64,000 bases of DNA from Rhizophagus irregularis (lineage: Eukaryota; Glomeromycota; Glomeromycetes; Glomerales; Glomeraceae), in assembly GCF_026210795.1 (NCBI RefSeq), contig NC_089429.1:1612001-1676000 (forward strand), written 5' to 3'. The first letter of the stretch is position 1. Every line of letters begins with the position of its first letter. The notes below the pieces were generated by a model. The model did no database searches. It saw only the letters and a program-made list of their open reading frames with translations, and was not told the DNA's origin. Positions 1 through 10,648 of this stretch are shown here, one piece after another. Position numbers and translations under genes: made by a program.

Positions 1-869
1 TAACCCAACTCCCCTCTAAACATGAACTCTTGTATTATAATAACGACAAAAGGTTAAGAGTCGGATATTGATTTTCATTCGAAAAGTTAATCATTCGAAA
101 TTGATTTGCAGATCAAATTCCGATAAAAAGAATATGGAAGCCCAAACTATCTTTTTTTTTTCCATAAAATTACGTTAATTGACTAGATAACAATATAGTA
201 GCATCATGTTTATTTTTCACTTTATTCAATTGATTGTTATAGGGTTCAGTCTATTTCACCGATAATTATTTCATCGACGGTTCAACTTACCGATAGTGAA
301 TTAATTATAAGTAAATTAAAAATAAAAGGAAAAAATATACCTTTTGTATGAAAAAAATTACATTTTTATTTAATATAAAGCAAAAAAACTTCTAATTACT
401 AAATAACATTAATTATAATTCATTAAATATTGCAAAGTATTTTTAAGTATATTAATAAACATTAATTTTTTGCGAAATATTTTAAAAATCTTTACATTTT
501 AAGAAAAATATTTAATTGTCCGAAGAGTTAGCGAAAGGACTATTTACCGTACTGAAGTAACAAAATTTGTTTTTGTCACAATAGACAATTTTATTGAATA
601 TGTATTACGATTTATATAACATTACCTATATGACCCCCTGAAATACGCCAAATAAATATACTGTATGACACGTAGATCAACTTGCGACGTATTAATAAGA
701 AAAATATTGATTTTACAATGAGGACATTATTACTTGTGAATAGGAATTGCAATTTACAAGCGCTGATCATTTTCGCTTTTTTTTTTAATATTTTCAATAT
801 AAATCATGCAATTTTTTAAAATTTTATCAAAAATGGACCAGTATTTTTATTCTTAGAGATTTCGAGCAT
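1..869. other. AT-rich spacer, no gene seen
   Basis: Very AT-rich sequence with long A and T runs. The only long reading frame (minus strand, near 612-797) has low-complexity composition and no recognisable motif. Confidence 0.6.
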
Positions 870-989
870 CCTTAACTACGCATTATGTGTACGATATTAA
901 CGTACGCACTGGCCGGAGTTAAGTTTAACGCTATCACGTGCAAATGCATAACTGGTAGGATGTACGTACGCACGGTGCGTACGTTAAGG
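870..989. repeat. Palindromic MITE-like element
   Basis: A perfect palindrome with 10-base arms ACGTACGCAC and GTGCGTACGT (964-984, one-base centre) sits at the right end. The 12-mer TAACGTACGCAC at 898-909 is the reverse complement of 975-986. The outer ends CCTTAAC (870) and GTTAAGG (983-989) are also inverted. It is unusually GC-rich for this window. I infer a small inverted-repeat element; no target duplication was resolved. Confidence 0.4.
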
Positions 990-1583
990 AACCTCAGAGA
1001 TTTCATTTGAGCCATATTTAAATAACAATGAACACGATAATAAATTAAGCTCAAAATTGTGACTTTTATTTCATTGTTTTGTTGATCAATCATCAACTCA
1101 ACTATAACCGACATTATAAATAAAATAAAGGACTTGGACTGAAAGACCGGTTTTTTGTGATCCAACCCTAATTCAGAGACATAATATATTATAAACTGAA
1201 TAAAATATATATAAGAATATTTATGTTTTTAAGGTAATATATTCATTCATTATCTTGAATTTTTTAAAAAATTAGCGTTGTGAAGCAAGATTATTTTGTG
1301 CTACATCATTTCCTAAATTTTGCAGCATTTTGAATATATTTCAAGATTATCCGATACCTTCATCATACATAACAATATCCTAACATCAATATTCCATTTG
1401 AATACCCTTCTTTTAAATAATTCAAAAAGCTTTAATATAATCTTTTTCAACACCTATTGCATTTTTATAACAAATACCAAAATATACATTGCTATCATAT
1501 TACCGTTATTTGAAATTAGTTTTATATGATCAAGATCTTTCAGATACTGTGAATATAGGATTAAAACTCATTTTATCTTTCAA
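990..1583. other. AT-rich spacer, no gene seen
   Basis: No motif-bearing reading frame on either strand; short AT-biased frames only. Confidence 0.6.
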
Positions 1584-1797
1584 GGTTATGAAACAGAAAT
1601 TAAAAATCTTAAAGATCGGATTTCTAAACTTTTAGCTGCTGATGTTGCTGTTAAGGAACAACTCGTTTCAATAATTGGAACGTGCTGAAGAAGAATATAC
1701 TATTATTAAAGCTCAATATGAACATAAATTGACTGATATACAAGAAGCTTTAATTACCTTACAACAAGAAAGAAATGCTGCTGTTAAACGTGCTTAA
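1584..1797 (+). pseudogene. Coiled-coil protein remnant, frameshifted
   Basis: The sequence codes for a heptad-like, charged stretch beginning GYETEIKNLKDRISKLL and continuing AADVAVKEQL. The frame then breaks near 1671-1680, and a second frame carries on with LERAEEEYTIIKAQYEHKL and ends NAAVKRA before TAA at 1795. Both halves look like one coiled coil joined by a small indel. A splice-acceptor-like TTTCAAG lies directly upstream, so this could be the last exon of a dead gene. No other domain is present and the parent family is not recognised. Inference: decayed 3' exon of a coiled-coil protein. Confidence 0.5.
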
Positions 1798-2517
1798 AAT
1801 GCTAGTCTACATATATATAAAATAATAAGGATTTCACAAAAATTCGTTGATTTTAAAAGTAGATTTATCAACATATTTTGAAGATAGGCAAATTTTAAGT
1901 CAAAGAATCGATTTTTGGCATTTATTTTACTCTAGCTGTTTTGATTAAAAAAGTTGAAATTTTTTTTACTTTGAAAATTGAATATTTATACACAATTTTA
2001 TTATTAATTACGTGAAAAAATGTTTTTTAATATAAATATAAAATTATCAATGAAAACAGTTTTATTTTAAGTGGTCGGTTACTTTTTGTAACTCACTGTA
2101 CATGATAATTATAATTATCGCATGAAAAAAACTAGACACGTTGATTCGACAGTTTGTTAAACAAACTTTTCAATTTTATTTAACGGGTCAGACGAAAGGA
2201 GAAGATTGATTACTAAATTGACTTAAGTACAATAAAAAAAATATATATTTTTATTTAAAAAGTAAGAAAATATTTTCTAATAACTAAATAAAAAACTATT
2301 TTTTTTTTTTTTTTTTTTTTTTGAATAAATTTTTTTTTAAAAAAGAAGGTTACAAATTTCTAAGTATAGAACCAAATTTGAAATCAGTACGGGTTAAATT
2401 TGAATTTACCAAGTCGACCAGGCTCATTATAAATTTGGTCAATTATATTGTATTATATTTACAAAAATCTAATTTATACAAAAATTAATCTCATTGTAGA
2501 TTTATATTACGTGATAG
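1798..2517. other. Spacer with long poly-T tract
   Basis: Nothing coding. A run of more than 20 T lies near 2300-2322, followed by T/A-rich sequence. The part next to 2518 is the 3' flank of the EF-hand gene. Confidence 0.6.
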
Positions 2518-4387
2518 CTAAAATAAAATTAATTTAACATAACATTGTTCTAAGTATTTTTGAGAAACAGCGATGCCCACTCCTGCTATAAAGAATAAAC
2601 AAAAATACGTAAATGTTATCCACCGCTGGTTTTGCGAAGATGAATTTGTGAGAGAAACCGATTTTTGAGATATAATTGGCTGAGTTTCCTGAGTCTCCCT
2701 TTCCCGAGTTTCTGGAGCCTCAAGAGTTTCTAGGGTTTCCAGAAGTTCCGGAATTTCTTGAGCTTCCAGAGTCTTCTGAATTCCTTGAGCATCTTCAGAT
2801 ATCAATTTTATCTTGGCAGCGTAATCAAGGAACTGAAAATAAATACATAAAGGTTAGCATCAAATATATAGAACGTTTTCTTAAACATCTCAATAACCAA
2901 AGATTATTACCTCATCAAAGGGAATATGCTTTTTATTATTACCACAAATCTCATCAAATTTCTCCTTTAGCATTGTATTTGATTTCACACTTATTCCAAT
3001 TAAATCATGTCCTTTTTTGAATTCCTCAAAATCAATACGTCCATTATCATCTATATCAAGTCTTTTAAATATACAGGACAATTCATTGTAGTAATGAAGA
3101 AGATCGATGAGACGTCCAAATTCATTGAAATCAATAACGCCATCCTAAAAGATGAGACAATATGAGTACGTTAACGTTAAGCTTTTTGATAGATAAAATA
3201 ATGAAACTAATTTTCAACGAACCCGTGAAACATCAGCAGCTTTGTAGGCACGCATGATAACAGACTCATCTTTTGAGAGATGTGGATAAAGTATGACAAC
3301 AGCTTTATTGATTTCACCGTAAGATAGAGTACCGTCATTATTATAATCAAATACATCAAAAATCTATCATATATAGATAATATATATAAGTTTATTTTAG
3401 TTTATCTTAAAAGATACGAAAGACTATCACGAAAAATAATATGTTTCTAAATACCTTTTTGACCTGAATTTTGCTCAGTTTTCTGGTAGTGAATTCCGCT
3501 TTCTCGTTATAATAATGAAGAGCATCGATGAGATATTCAAATTCTTTAAAATTAATAAAATCACCCTAATAAAATTTGGAAAAGTGAATTTTAGTTTCAA
3601 TATGTATAATTAAAAGATAGAAGCACATTTACAAAGACCCTACCTGTGAAAATTTAGGAACTTTTTCATTGTAAGCCTGCATGATGGCAGACTTATCTTT
3701 TTTAAGGTGTGGATAAAGTAACAAAACGGCTTTGTTTACTTCGGCAAGGGGTAAGACACCTTCGTTACTATAGAAATCAAATGCCTATCGTCGGTAGTGG
3801 AAATGAAATCAATATTTTTAAAGGTTACATAATACTATCCTAAAAGTGGTTTTAGTTACCTTCTTGACCTGAACTTCGTCTAATTTTTTAGTAGAGATAA
3901 CTGCTTTCTCACAGTAATCATGAAGATAATCAATAAAATAATTGAAATCTTTAAAGTTGATAAACCCATCCTAGAAAATTTAGCACAGTAGAAAACTAAC
4001 GGTTAGTTCGCTTCAAATATGTAGAATTATAACGATGAAATAAGGCAAACCTTTGATTTTTTAGCGATTTTTTGAGCCTCTTTGATGATGTCAGTCTTGG
4101 CGGTGTCATAATATACGAGATGTGGATAAAGTTCAACAATAGCTCTATCAATTTCAGCGAGGGAAAGACCACCATTTCCGTTATAATCGAAGAGATCAAA
4201 AATCTATTGCAATGATTGATGATCAAGTTTCAATATCATAAAGCACCACCTGAAATATTAAAGCATTACTAGGTATAAATACCTTTTTAATTTGGGCTTT
4301 GTCTAACTCTTCGGTGGTTGTAATCGCTTTTTTTTGGGTGAGTTTGCCAGATTTTTTTGGAATTCTACTATATACTCTCTTGTCCAT
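2518..4387 (-). CDS. Multi-EF-hand, tail-anchored Ca2+-binding protein
   Basis: Eight exons can be joined by GT..AG introns, all phase 0: 4387-4283, 4203-4051, 3970-3860, 3784-3644, 3565-3455, 3363-3223, 3144-2911 and 2832-2518. They give 436 residues. Four EF-hand pairs are visible. Loops DYNGNGGLSLAE, DYNNDGTLSYGE, DVSRDGVIDFNE and DIDDNGRIDFEE keep the ligand pattern with Glu at position 12. The SNEGVLPLAE and QGDFINFKE loops and the last loop (after DEICGNN) are degenerate, so perhaps four sites bind calcium. A Glu/Thr/Pro-rich linker follows, then a hydrophobic segment (TYFCLFFIAGVGIAV) about 20 residues from the end, suggesting a tail anchor with EF-hands in the cytosol. Exons 2-3, 4-5 and 6-7 are repeated units. 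The role is probably calcium sensing; the exact family is not recognised. ATG at 4387 is the first in frame. Confidence 0.8.
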
Positions 4388-6153
4388 TTTTTTTTTTAGC
4401 ACGTATATAATTGGGAATTTGTTTGAGGGAAAATATGGGTCTGTACTTTGGTATATTTTCCAGACAACTGTATTTATATGTAATGGACGTGTTAAGATTT
4501 CATTGAAAATAGCTTAATATACTCTAATTTCGATAAAAAAAAATTTTTTCATTTATTAATTCTGCAGTATCACATTAAACTCCATTATAGAAAAATAAAA
4601 GAGATTCAAATTATTATTGAACCGATTGAGATTGATTGTTGTTTTTAAATTTATAAAATTAAAATTTTAAAATTTTTTATTGAAATGATTGAGATTGGAA
4701 ATTGTTTAATGAAACAAATATCGAAATTTCGGGAAAAGTTAGCCCGGGTTCACGAGATAAATATAGCTAACATCAACTTAATCACTAATCCATATTTGGT
4801 TGTTAGAACGAAGCAGGGTATTTTTTAAGGAATAAATATTAGGGATCAACATCACACATCACATCTAACTTTAAATAACGAAATTCTTGTTGATAGCCGA
4901 TATCTTGGGAAAATAAAATTTTAACGATAAGCATTTAAAATGTGACAAAATAGGGTAACAAACTAGTGAATAATTTTATTAATTAAAAAATTAAAATACT
5001 CATTAACAAGATAAGTTAAACATTTTGGTAAAGAAAATTATTATGTTTTAATAAAATATATACGTTTAATATTTTAATTATTCATTTACCTTATCATTTC
5101 ACAAAGATTCTTTAGAGAAATTAATATGCAGTAACTGCAGGGTAACCTTCACATGATAACGCCTTTATGCGTCAAGCTAAAAAAAAATATAGTTCGCCTT
5201 TTGGCTTTTATTAAAAAATATAGGTGCAAATGAAAGCAATAAATAGGATTTTGTGAGCTAAAAAAAGAAATTACTCCCGATTTTAAACTCCAGTATTTTC
5301 ATTTGTGGTTTTAGGCCAAAAATTTGAGATCACGTGATGTTAAATTAAACTTAACTTTCTGCATAATCATGTGATATGCAATATTTATTTTAAACCAATA
5401 AGTTTATTTTTCGCCATTCATTCAAAGTTATCGTATAAAATATTATTTGAATAAGGCGAACTGATTGATTATGTAGTGTAACTATTACCCGTTAATTCCT
5501 ACTAAATAAAATATTTTTTTTTCTGTGCGACTCGCAACACCGTGAACTTTATTAAAAATAATCTTAAAAATCCATACCTTCTATTCCGAATTCACATATT
5601 TTGCTATTGTTAGAAAATGTAATCAAATTCTGTAAGAATTGAGAAACTAGGACTAAATTCTTTCTCTTTAGAATCATTGAATTCCTTCCTGAATTAAATT
5701 TACATCATTTAGAATTTGTCATAAAAGAAATCATTCAACGCATCTGCCAGTATGCCAGTAAAGTATCAGCATGAAGATCTTTTCTTTTATCAGTAAACGT
5801 ATTTCTTTATTGTTAGAGTAACACAAATTAGGGAAATTACCACTAACAATACCAGAAATACATAGAATTAAAACACATGATCGTGAATTTACACTATATA
5901 CTATTGTATACAATTTACAAATAATACAGACGATCTAATATCTCTATCTACTGTATGTATTCCCATTATATCGTTTCTTACCACCTTCAATACAAATTAA
6001 TTTACATAAATTTATGTAATTCAATTAATTCGTATACCTATCTACATAATTAATTCTCATACCTATATGCTTATCTAATCTTGAACGCTTCCTGCGCTTC
6101 CTGCGCGGATTTATGTGTTCCACATCGTCTAACGAAAACAACTCGTCATTTGG
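4388..6153. other. Spacer, no gene seen
   Basis: AT-rich sequence with no credible gene. A TCACGTGA octamer lies near 5331. An imperfect 25-base tandem duplication (units starting AATTAATTCGTATACC and AATTAATTCTCATACC) lies near 6025-6080. Confidence 0.55.
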
Positions 6154-6262
6154 CCCAATAAAAAATTTTCTGGGGAAAATTCCGATAAATGATCATTTTT
6201 CCTAGTTTCATTCTAAAAAAACTCTGATATGTGATTAATTTTCTAAAAAATTTTTTATAGGG
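6154..6262. mobile_element. 109-bp MITE, CCC..ATAAAAAA ends
   Basis: The left end reads CCCAATAAAAAATT. The right end is the inverse of CCCTATAAAAAATT. TGG is directly repeated on both sides (6151-6153 and 6263-6265), a 3-bp target duplication. The interior shares TCATTTTT-CTAGTTTCAT with the copy at 43612-43728. It is too short to code for anything. A 3-bp duplication is typical of PIF/Harbinger-like elements, but the family is not proven. Confidence 0.65.
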
Positions 6263-6340
6263 TGGGATTCTCGACAAGCATTCCGCGTTCACTCTTATAT
6301 ATTCATTGAATTCTTCTCACATCGGTATCTCGTTACCTTG

Positions 6341-6528
6341 TTACGTTTTCTTTTCCTCCGCTTTCATTTCACTAGAAGATTTCGCTTCCAAGACGAGTTG
6401 ACCTGTTTCCTTTACCATGTTGTCTTTCGCAATCAATGGTACGTGGATGCAGTTTCTATAGTTTCTTCGGTGAATCTTTTTCTCTCAATTCTTTCACTAT
6501 CTCAACTACCTTTTCGGAAATGCATAAC
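6341..6528 (-). pseudogene. Decayed coding fragment, unknown family
   Basis: The minus strand codes for VVEIVKELREKDSPKK, then a stop and a frame change, then MVKETGQLVLEAKSSSEMK and EEKKT before TAA. The composition (Lys/Glu helices, GC-richer codons) is coding-like and unlike the spacer. It may be the 3' part of the gene whose other remnant lies at 6898-7258 on the same strand. The family is not recognised. Confidence 0.4.
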
Positions 6529-6897
6529 CTTTTATAAACCTGTAGGCTGAATTTTTGGTGTTTCTTCGTGTATCAGCATGAAGATCATTACACTAATTTT
6601 TGCTTATTTCTTTATATTCTAAGTATTTATTAATTACAGTGCTACGACCATATAATTTAAACGCAAAGTTTTATTTATTTGTTTATTTTTGGGGTTGTAA
6701 GAGTGTAAGACTCGTATGGAATATATCGTTATATAAAAATTATGTATTTTTATACATAATAGAAATCGTTAAATCGTTTTTTTTTCTTTATTGGGTCAAA
6801 TTATAGAACTTTACAGGAAAACTCTTTGCAAAACAGGCCATCTCCCTAGAAACTTAAGACCGGAGTATAATAGGGAATAACCTTAACCATAAACCCA

Positions 6898-7258
6898 TTA
6901 TATATACAGACCGTCTACGTTCATTAGAGTCGAATCCTGAACTTCATGCTACGCCCAAGCATAAAACATTAAAAGAGGTAACCTTATTTCATGGTTCGCT
7001 TTACGATAATAATAATTAGGTGTTAGTTCATCAGCAGAAGCGATATGAATACCAACTACACGAATGGCCTTTAATGCTAATACACTAAGCATATGTCCAC
7101 TATTTATGGATATTAACTTTCGGGACGAGTCAATCCTTCCGCACTATACCACTTCCCTTAAAAGAACCGACCACCCTTTCTAACACCCGCTTCATCTTCT
7201 AATTGTAACCCCACTCTAATAATGGATTCGGTAATCATCGGTGTACGAAAATCTCCAA
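6898..7258 (-). pseudogene. Decayed coding fragment, unknown family
   Basis: Frames on the minus strand read LGDFRTPMITESIIRVG, then QLEDEAGVRKGGRFF, a stop, GKWYSAEGLTRPES, then after a frame change SINSGHMLSVLALKAIRV and ADELTPNYYYRKANHEIRL, with two more stops before 6898. Each piece is compositionally normal protein and they follow each other co-linearly, so this was a gene, now broken by at least three stops or shifts. I do not recognise the family; a transposon-encoded protein is possible. GC content is higher than in the flanks. Confidence 0.5.
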
Positions 7259-8083
7259 GATCCGTCACGTGGTCGACAAATTGGTGAAGAAGAATGTACC
7301 AAAAATGACTATACTAAACCAAAGCGAAACCGAGGAAAAACGAATAAAATTAAAGGAAAAAGAAAAAGGGTATAGTAGAGTACAAAACAACTATATCCAG
7401 AAAAAAATTAACCACCTTTTACCAATTTATTTGTTATATCGAATTCTTAATATTTTGGTGTACGAATGTCAATACACCTACTATATCTACTAACTGTACT
7501 CCAAAGAAAATTCTTCGTTGGATAAAAACTGCAATTTCAACATAACTACTAACATAACTAGGAAATGGTAACCATTGTAAATCAAGAACGAAGAATATTA
7601 AATAATAAAAATATTGTAGACTATATAGTTATTTATTTAGGAATTGAATGAATGAAAATCAGTAAATTGAATTTCGATCATACGAGATGTGTCGTTTTAA
7701 GAAATTTAATTTTTTTACGCGGCGAGACTAGCAGAAATGTCACGCGATCCGATTAATTGCCGAAGTATATCGTCCTTTGTTATATATATATATATATTCT
7801 GTAAAATAGATTATAAGCGAAAAAAGAATAAATATATCGTTCTTTAATCTTTAGTTTTCTTTGTAATATTTAATGTATTTTACTTTAAATACTAATGAAG
7901 AATTGCGTGTTGCAAAAAATATGCGATATCGGTACGGTACTTTGTCGATCAAATGTATTTGTAGTACATTTCAATTGGTTGACGATCAACCTTTATTACA
8001 AAATTCCAAATTAGAAACCTGTGTAACATTTTTTGCAGAAAATTATATAAAAATTAACCATTTCTGACGTAAATATTAAAAAC
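7259..8083. other. Spacer and promoter side of F-box gene
   Basis: No gene seen. An (AT)n run lies at about 7779-7797. Two plus-strand frames (7269-7493 and 7873-8067) show no conserved motif. Confidence 0.5.
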
Positions 8084-8115
8084 GCCCCCCTTTCCTTCTC
8101 TCTCCTTTATATAAT
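8084..8115 (+). promoter_or_regulatory. C/T-rich leader upstream of F-box ATG
   Basis: A C6-T3 pyrimidine tract (GCCCCCCTTTCCTTCTCTC) ends about 10 bases before the ATG. Similar C4-5 plus T-rich tracts lie about 15-35 bases before the start codons of the F-box genes starting at 19727, 25579 and 58372. A core-promoter or leader role is inferred. Confidence 0.35.
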
Positions 8116-9630
8116 ATGACATGTTCAAAATTATTTTCAGGATATTTACCAGAATTAACAGATGAGATCATACAATATTTTCGAAATGATTATAAAACGT
8201 TGCATTCATGTGCTTTAGTTAATAGATTTTGGTCTCGATTATCAATTCCATTATTATGGGAAGATCCATCGGATTTTCGTTTCATCGAAACTTATTTACG
8301 TAGATTAAATGAAGATGATAAAAATAAATTGAATAATTATTGGAATAAAAATAATCCATATTCGAATACATTATTTAATTATCCTAGCTTTATTAAATAT
8401 TTAAATACAAAGAAATTTATTGACTCAATTAATTCATTTATAAACGAGGAAAAATTTTCTAATCGAATCAAGAATTCTGATAATATTGAAAGAATAATTT
8501 GTGATTTAATATTTAAATTATTTATTGAAAATGAAGTAAATTTACATACTTTTGAACTTGAAGTGATTATTGATGATTCACTTGTTTCTTTTGAATTACT
8601 TTTAGAATGTTTAAAATTTACTTGTAATATGAAAAATTTAGAATCATTCTATTTTCAAATGGCAATAATGGATTATGATGAATATTATAAAATTAAGGAA
8701 TTTTTAATGGAAATAATTAAATCACAACAAAATCTCAAAAATACTTCATTTGAAAACGTTAGTTTTAATGATTTTTTATCTTTAGAAAATAATATGAATC
8801 TTCCAATTTCATTATTTACAAGTTCTAATTGTTTGAATACTTTAAACAAAATTGTATTTTTTGATACTGATTTTAGAAATGTGGAATTTAAAGCGATTGA
8901 ATCTTTAAATGTTTTAGAATCGATTCATATTCTTTATTGTATTAATTTAAATTCTAATTTCATTCAACAAATCATGAGTTTTACTAAACCATTTAAATTG
9001 AAATCATTATTCATGAAAACAAAAATTCAAATTAGATTATTAGAATCATTATTACAAAAATCTTGTGATTACTTGGAAAATATTGGATTTGAATTATCAA
9101 TGTATAAGTCGGGACAACTTGAACCAATTATAAATCAATGTACAAAGATTAGATATTTTGAATTACGTAGAATTAATAATCAAATTACTTTCCCTACTTT
9201 AAATTTAATTAAAAGTTTTGGGAATTCTCTTAATTACCTTTCTATAGAATTTCGTAGACATAGTCATGTATCAAGTGATGATATTAGACTTAGTTCAAAT
9301 ATATTTTTAAAATTAGGAGAAATTCTTCCTCCTAAATTAGAATATTTAAGTTTAAGTCTCATGATTAATGCAAGAGATTTTAATACTTTTTTATTCAAAA
9401 CTCGAAATATTATTATTAAAAAATTATTAATCGAAAATTTGATGAAAGAAGGTGATTTAATACCTTATATAAAGGAACATGTTATGAAAGAGAAAAGAGT
9501 AAAATATTTGGCTATTGATGAAAGTGTTACCGAAAATGATATAAAGGAATTTGAATCTTATAATATTAAATTTGTGAATTTTGATGATTTTTATATTCGA
9601 GCTTATGAATTTGTAAACGAAATGTATTAG
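8116..9630 (+). CDS. F-box-like protein
   Basis: An intronless 504-residue protein. An N-terminal F-box-like region (about residues 9-50) includes LPELTDEIIQYF, then HSCALVNRFWSRLSIPLLW and EDP, the hallmark of a large paralogous family in this window. The rest is Asn/Ile/Leu-rich with irregular leucine-rich repeats, for example LNVLESIHILYC (about 268-279) and LLQKSCDYLENIGF. By family analogy the F-box would bind Skp1 of an SCF ubiquitin ligase and the repeat region would recruit a substrate; neither partner is known. Relative to its paralogues it has Ser instead of Cys in 'FWSRLS' and lacks the PFS-loop residues after EDP. The ATG follows the pyrimidine leader and matches paralogue starts. 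It lies head-to-head with nothing; its 3' neighbour converges at 10649. Confidence 0.85.
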   Translation: MTCSKLFSGYLPELTDEIIQYFRNDYKTLHSCALVNRFWSRLSIPLLWEDPSDFRFIETYLRRLNEDDKNKLNNYWNKNNPYSNTLFNYPSFIKYLNTKKFIDSINSFINEEKFSNRIKNSDNIERIICDLIFKLFIENEVNLHTFELEVIIDDSLVSFELLLECLKFTCNMKNLESFYFQMAIMDYDEYYKIKEFLMEIIKSQQNLKNTSFENVSFNDFLSLENNMNLPISLFTSSNCLNTLNKIVFFDTDFRNVEFKAIESLNVLESIHILYCINLNSNFIQQIMSFTKPFKLKSLFMKTKIQIRLLESLLQKSCDYLENIGFELSMYKSGQLEPIINQCTKIRYFELRRINNQITFPTLNLIKSFGNSLNYLSIEFRRHSHVSSDDIRLSSNIFLKLGEILPPKLEYLSLSLMINARDFNTFLFKTRNIIIKKLLIENLMKEGDLIPYIKEHVMKEKRVKYLAIDESVTENDIKEFESYNIKFVNFDDFYIRAYEFVNEMY

Positions 9631-9867
9631 TTTTTATCAATAGTTTATTACAAGTTGTAAAATGTGATTTATTTTTATAATAAATAAAGAAAACATCATA
9701 TAACGAATACCATCAGCGATAGCATAAAATTCAATTGTATTATTTAACGAAATTTGTTATTTCTATCAAATGTTATTACCAGTCCTTCCAGATAATAAAT
9801 TTAAAAGACGGTTGCAAATCGTTGTTATACTACAAAACCTTATAAAAATAATGCTAGATTCAATCCT

Positions 9868-10160
9868 GATTTGCGTCAAGTGATAGCTGACGTGCGTGCG
9901 TCAGATTGATATCTGACGGCTGACGCGCGACACCAGCCGCCACCTGTATCGCACGATATGTAGTCTTCCATAGTAAAAACGATATTCTATAAGTAAACCT
10001 GTATATCACAATGAATCATACACACTAATAATGAAACTTTAGATTAGAATTACATATTTTTTAATGTGATAAACAAATTTATTTAATAATAAAAAATTTA
10101 CCAATGACAAGTGACGCGTGTCGGGAATCAATCTACGTCAGCTACTACCTGATGCAAATC
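9868..10160. mobile_element. Possible TIR element, GATTTGCGTCA ends
   Basis: GATTTGCGTCAAGTGATAGC (9868-) recurs inverted and diverged at the right end (TACCTGATGCAAATC, to 10160), matching at roughly four in five bases over about 29. The interior carries several GC-rich GCGTCA/TGACGC words, unlike the rest of the spacer. No clear target duplication. Inference: old non-autonomous inverted-repeat transposon. Confidence 0.4.
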
Positions 10161-10436
10161 GACACTGAGGTATTTTACAATCCGCCATCTGTTTCCATGA
10201 AAATTTTGATGAATTTAGTTCAACATCTGTTTCAATTGTTTCAATGTTATTATTACACGCCATAACCTGAATATCTCCTTTTTTGTTATATGATGAAATT
10301 TTTACCGTTAATAATGGAAATCCACTACTGTAACTTTGAATAAAGAAAAAGGACAGTTAGATCCAAATGAGACTTAACATTTATTAGATAAGTAGTATAT
10401 TTTTAACAATACCATAGATGTACGCCTTGTCCGGTA
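10161..10436. other. Spacer, no gene seen
   Basis: Nothing recognisable in either strand. Confidence 0.6.
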
Positions 10437-10529
10437 TCGTCCTGGTATCGTCCGGGTACCGTCCAATTTTCGGGTTTCTTTTCAAATATAACTGCATACA
10501 CAATACACCATTTTGAAAACGGCGATAAT
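10437..10529. repeat. Half MITE plus 11-bp tandem repeat
   Basis: 10437-10466 holds three near-identical 11-mers (GGTATCGTCCT, GGTATCGTCCG, GGTACCGTCC). The right part, from CAAATATAACTGCATACA to CCATTTTGAAAACGGCGATAA, matches the end of the element at 20514-20659 in reverse orientation. The other inverted end is missing or too diverged, so this is a partial copy. Confidence 0.45.
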
Positions 10530-10648
10530 TAACAAACATCATCACACCATTGTAATTCACGATAATCGTATGAGATAATAAAGAAAATTTTTTATTTAAT
10601 ATAAAAATTCTACAATTCTATATAATTCACTGCCTTAAAAATAATCTA

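Noticed and set aside
1-60. Telomeric repeat at the window edge
   Set aside because: A single TAACCC at the start, without tandem repetition.
612-1165. Two minus-strand reading frames as small genes
   Set aside because: No motif, composition follows AT-rich spacer, and one crosses a palindromic element.
2676-3020. Plus-strand Glu/Pro/Phe-rich frame
   Set aside because: It is the antisense of the last exons of the EF-hand gene, whose exons have consistent splice sites and phase.
6338-6806. Plus-strand frames as genes
   Set aside because: The first is antisense to a more protein-like minus-strand remnant; the second is T-rich low complexity.
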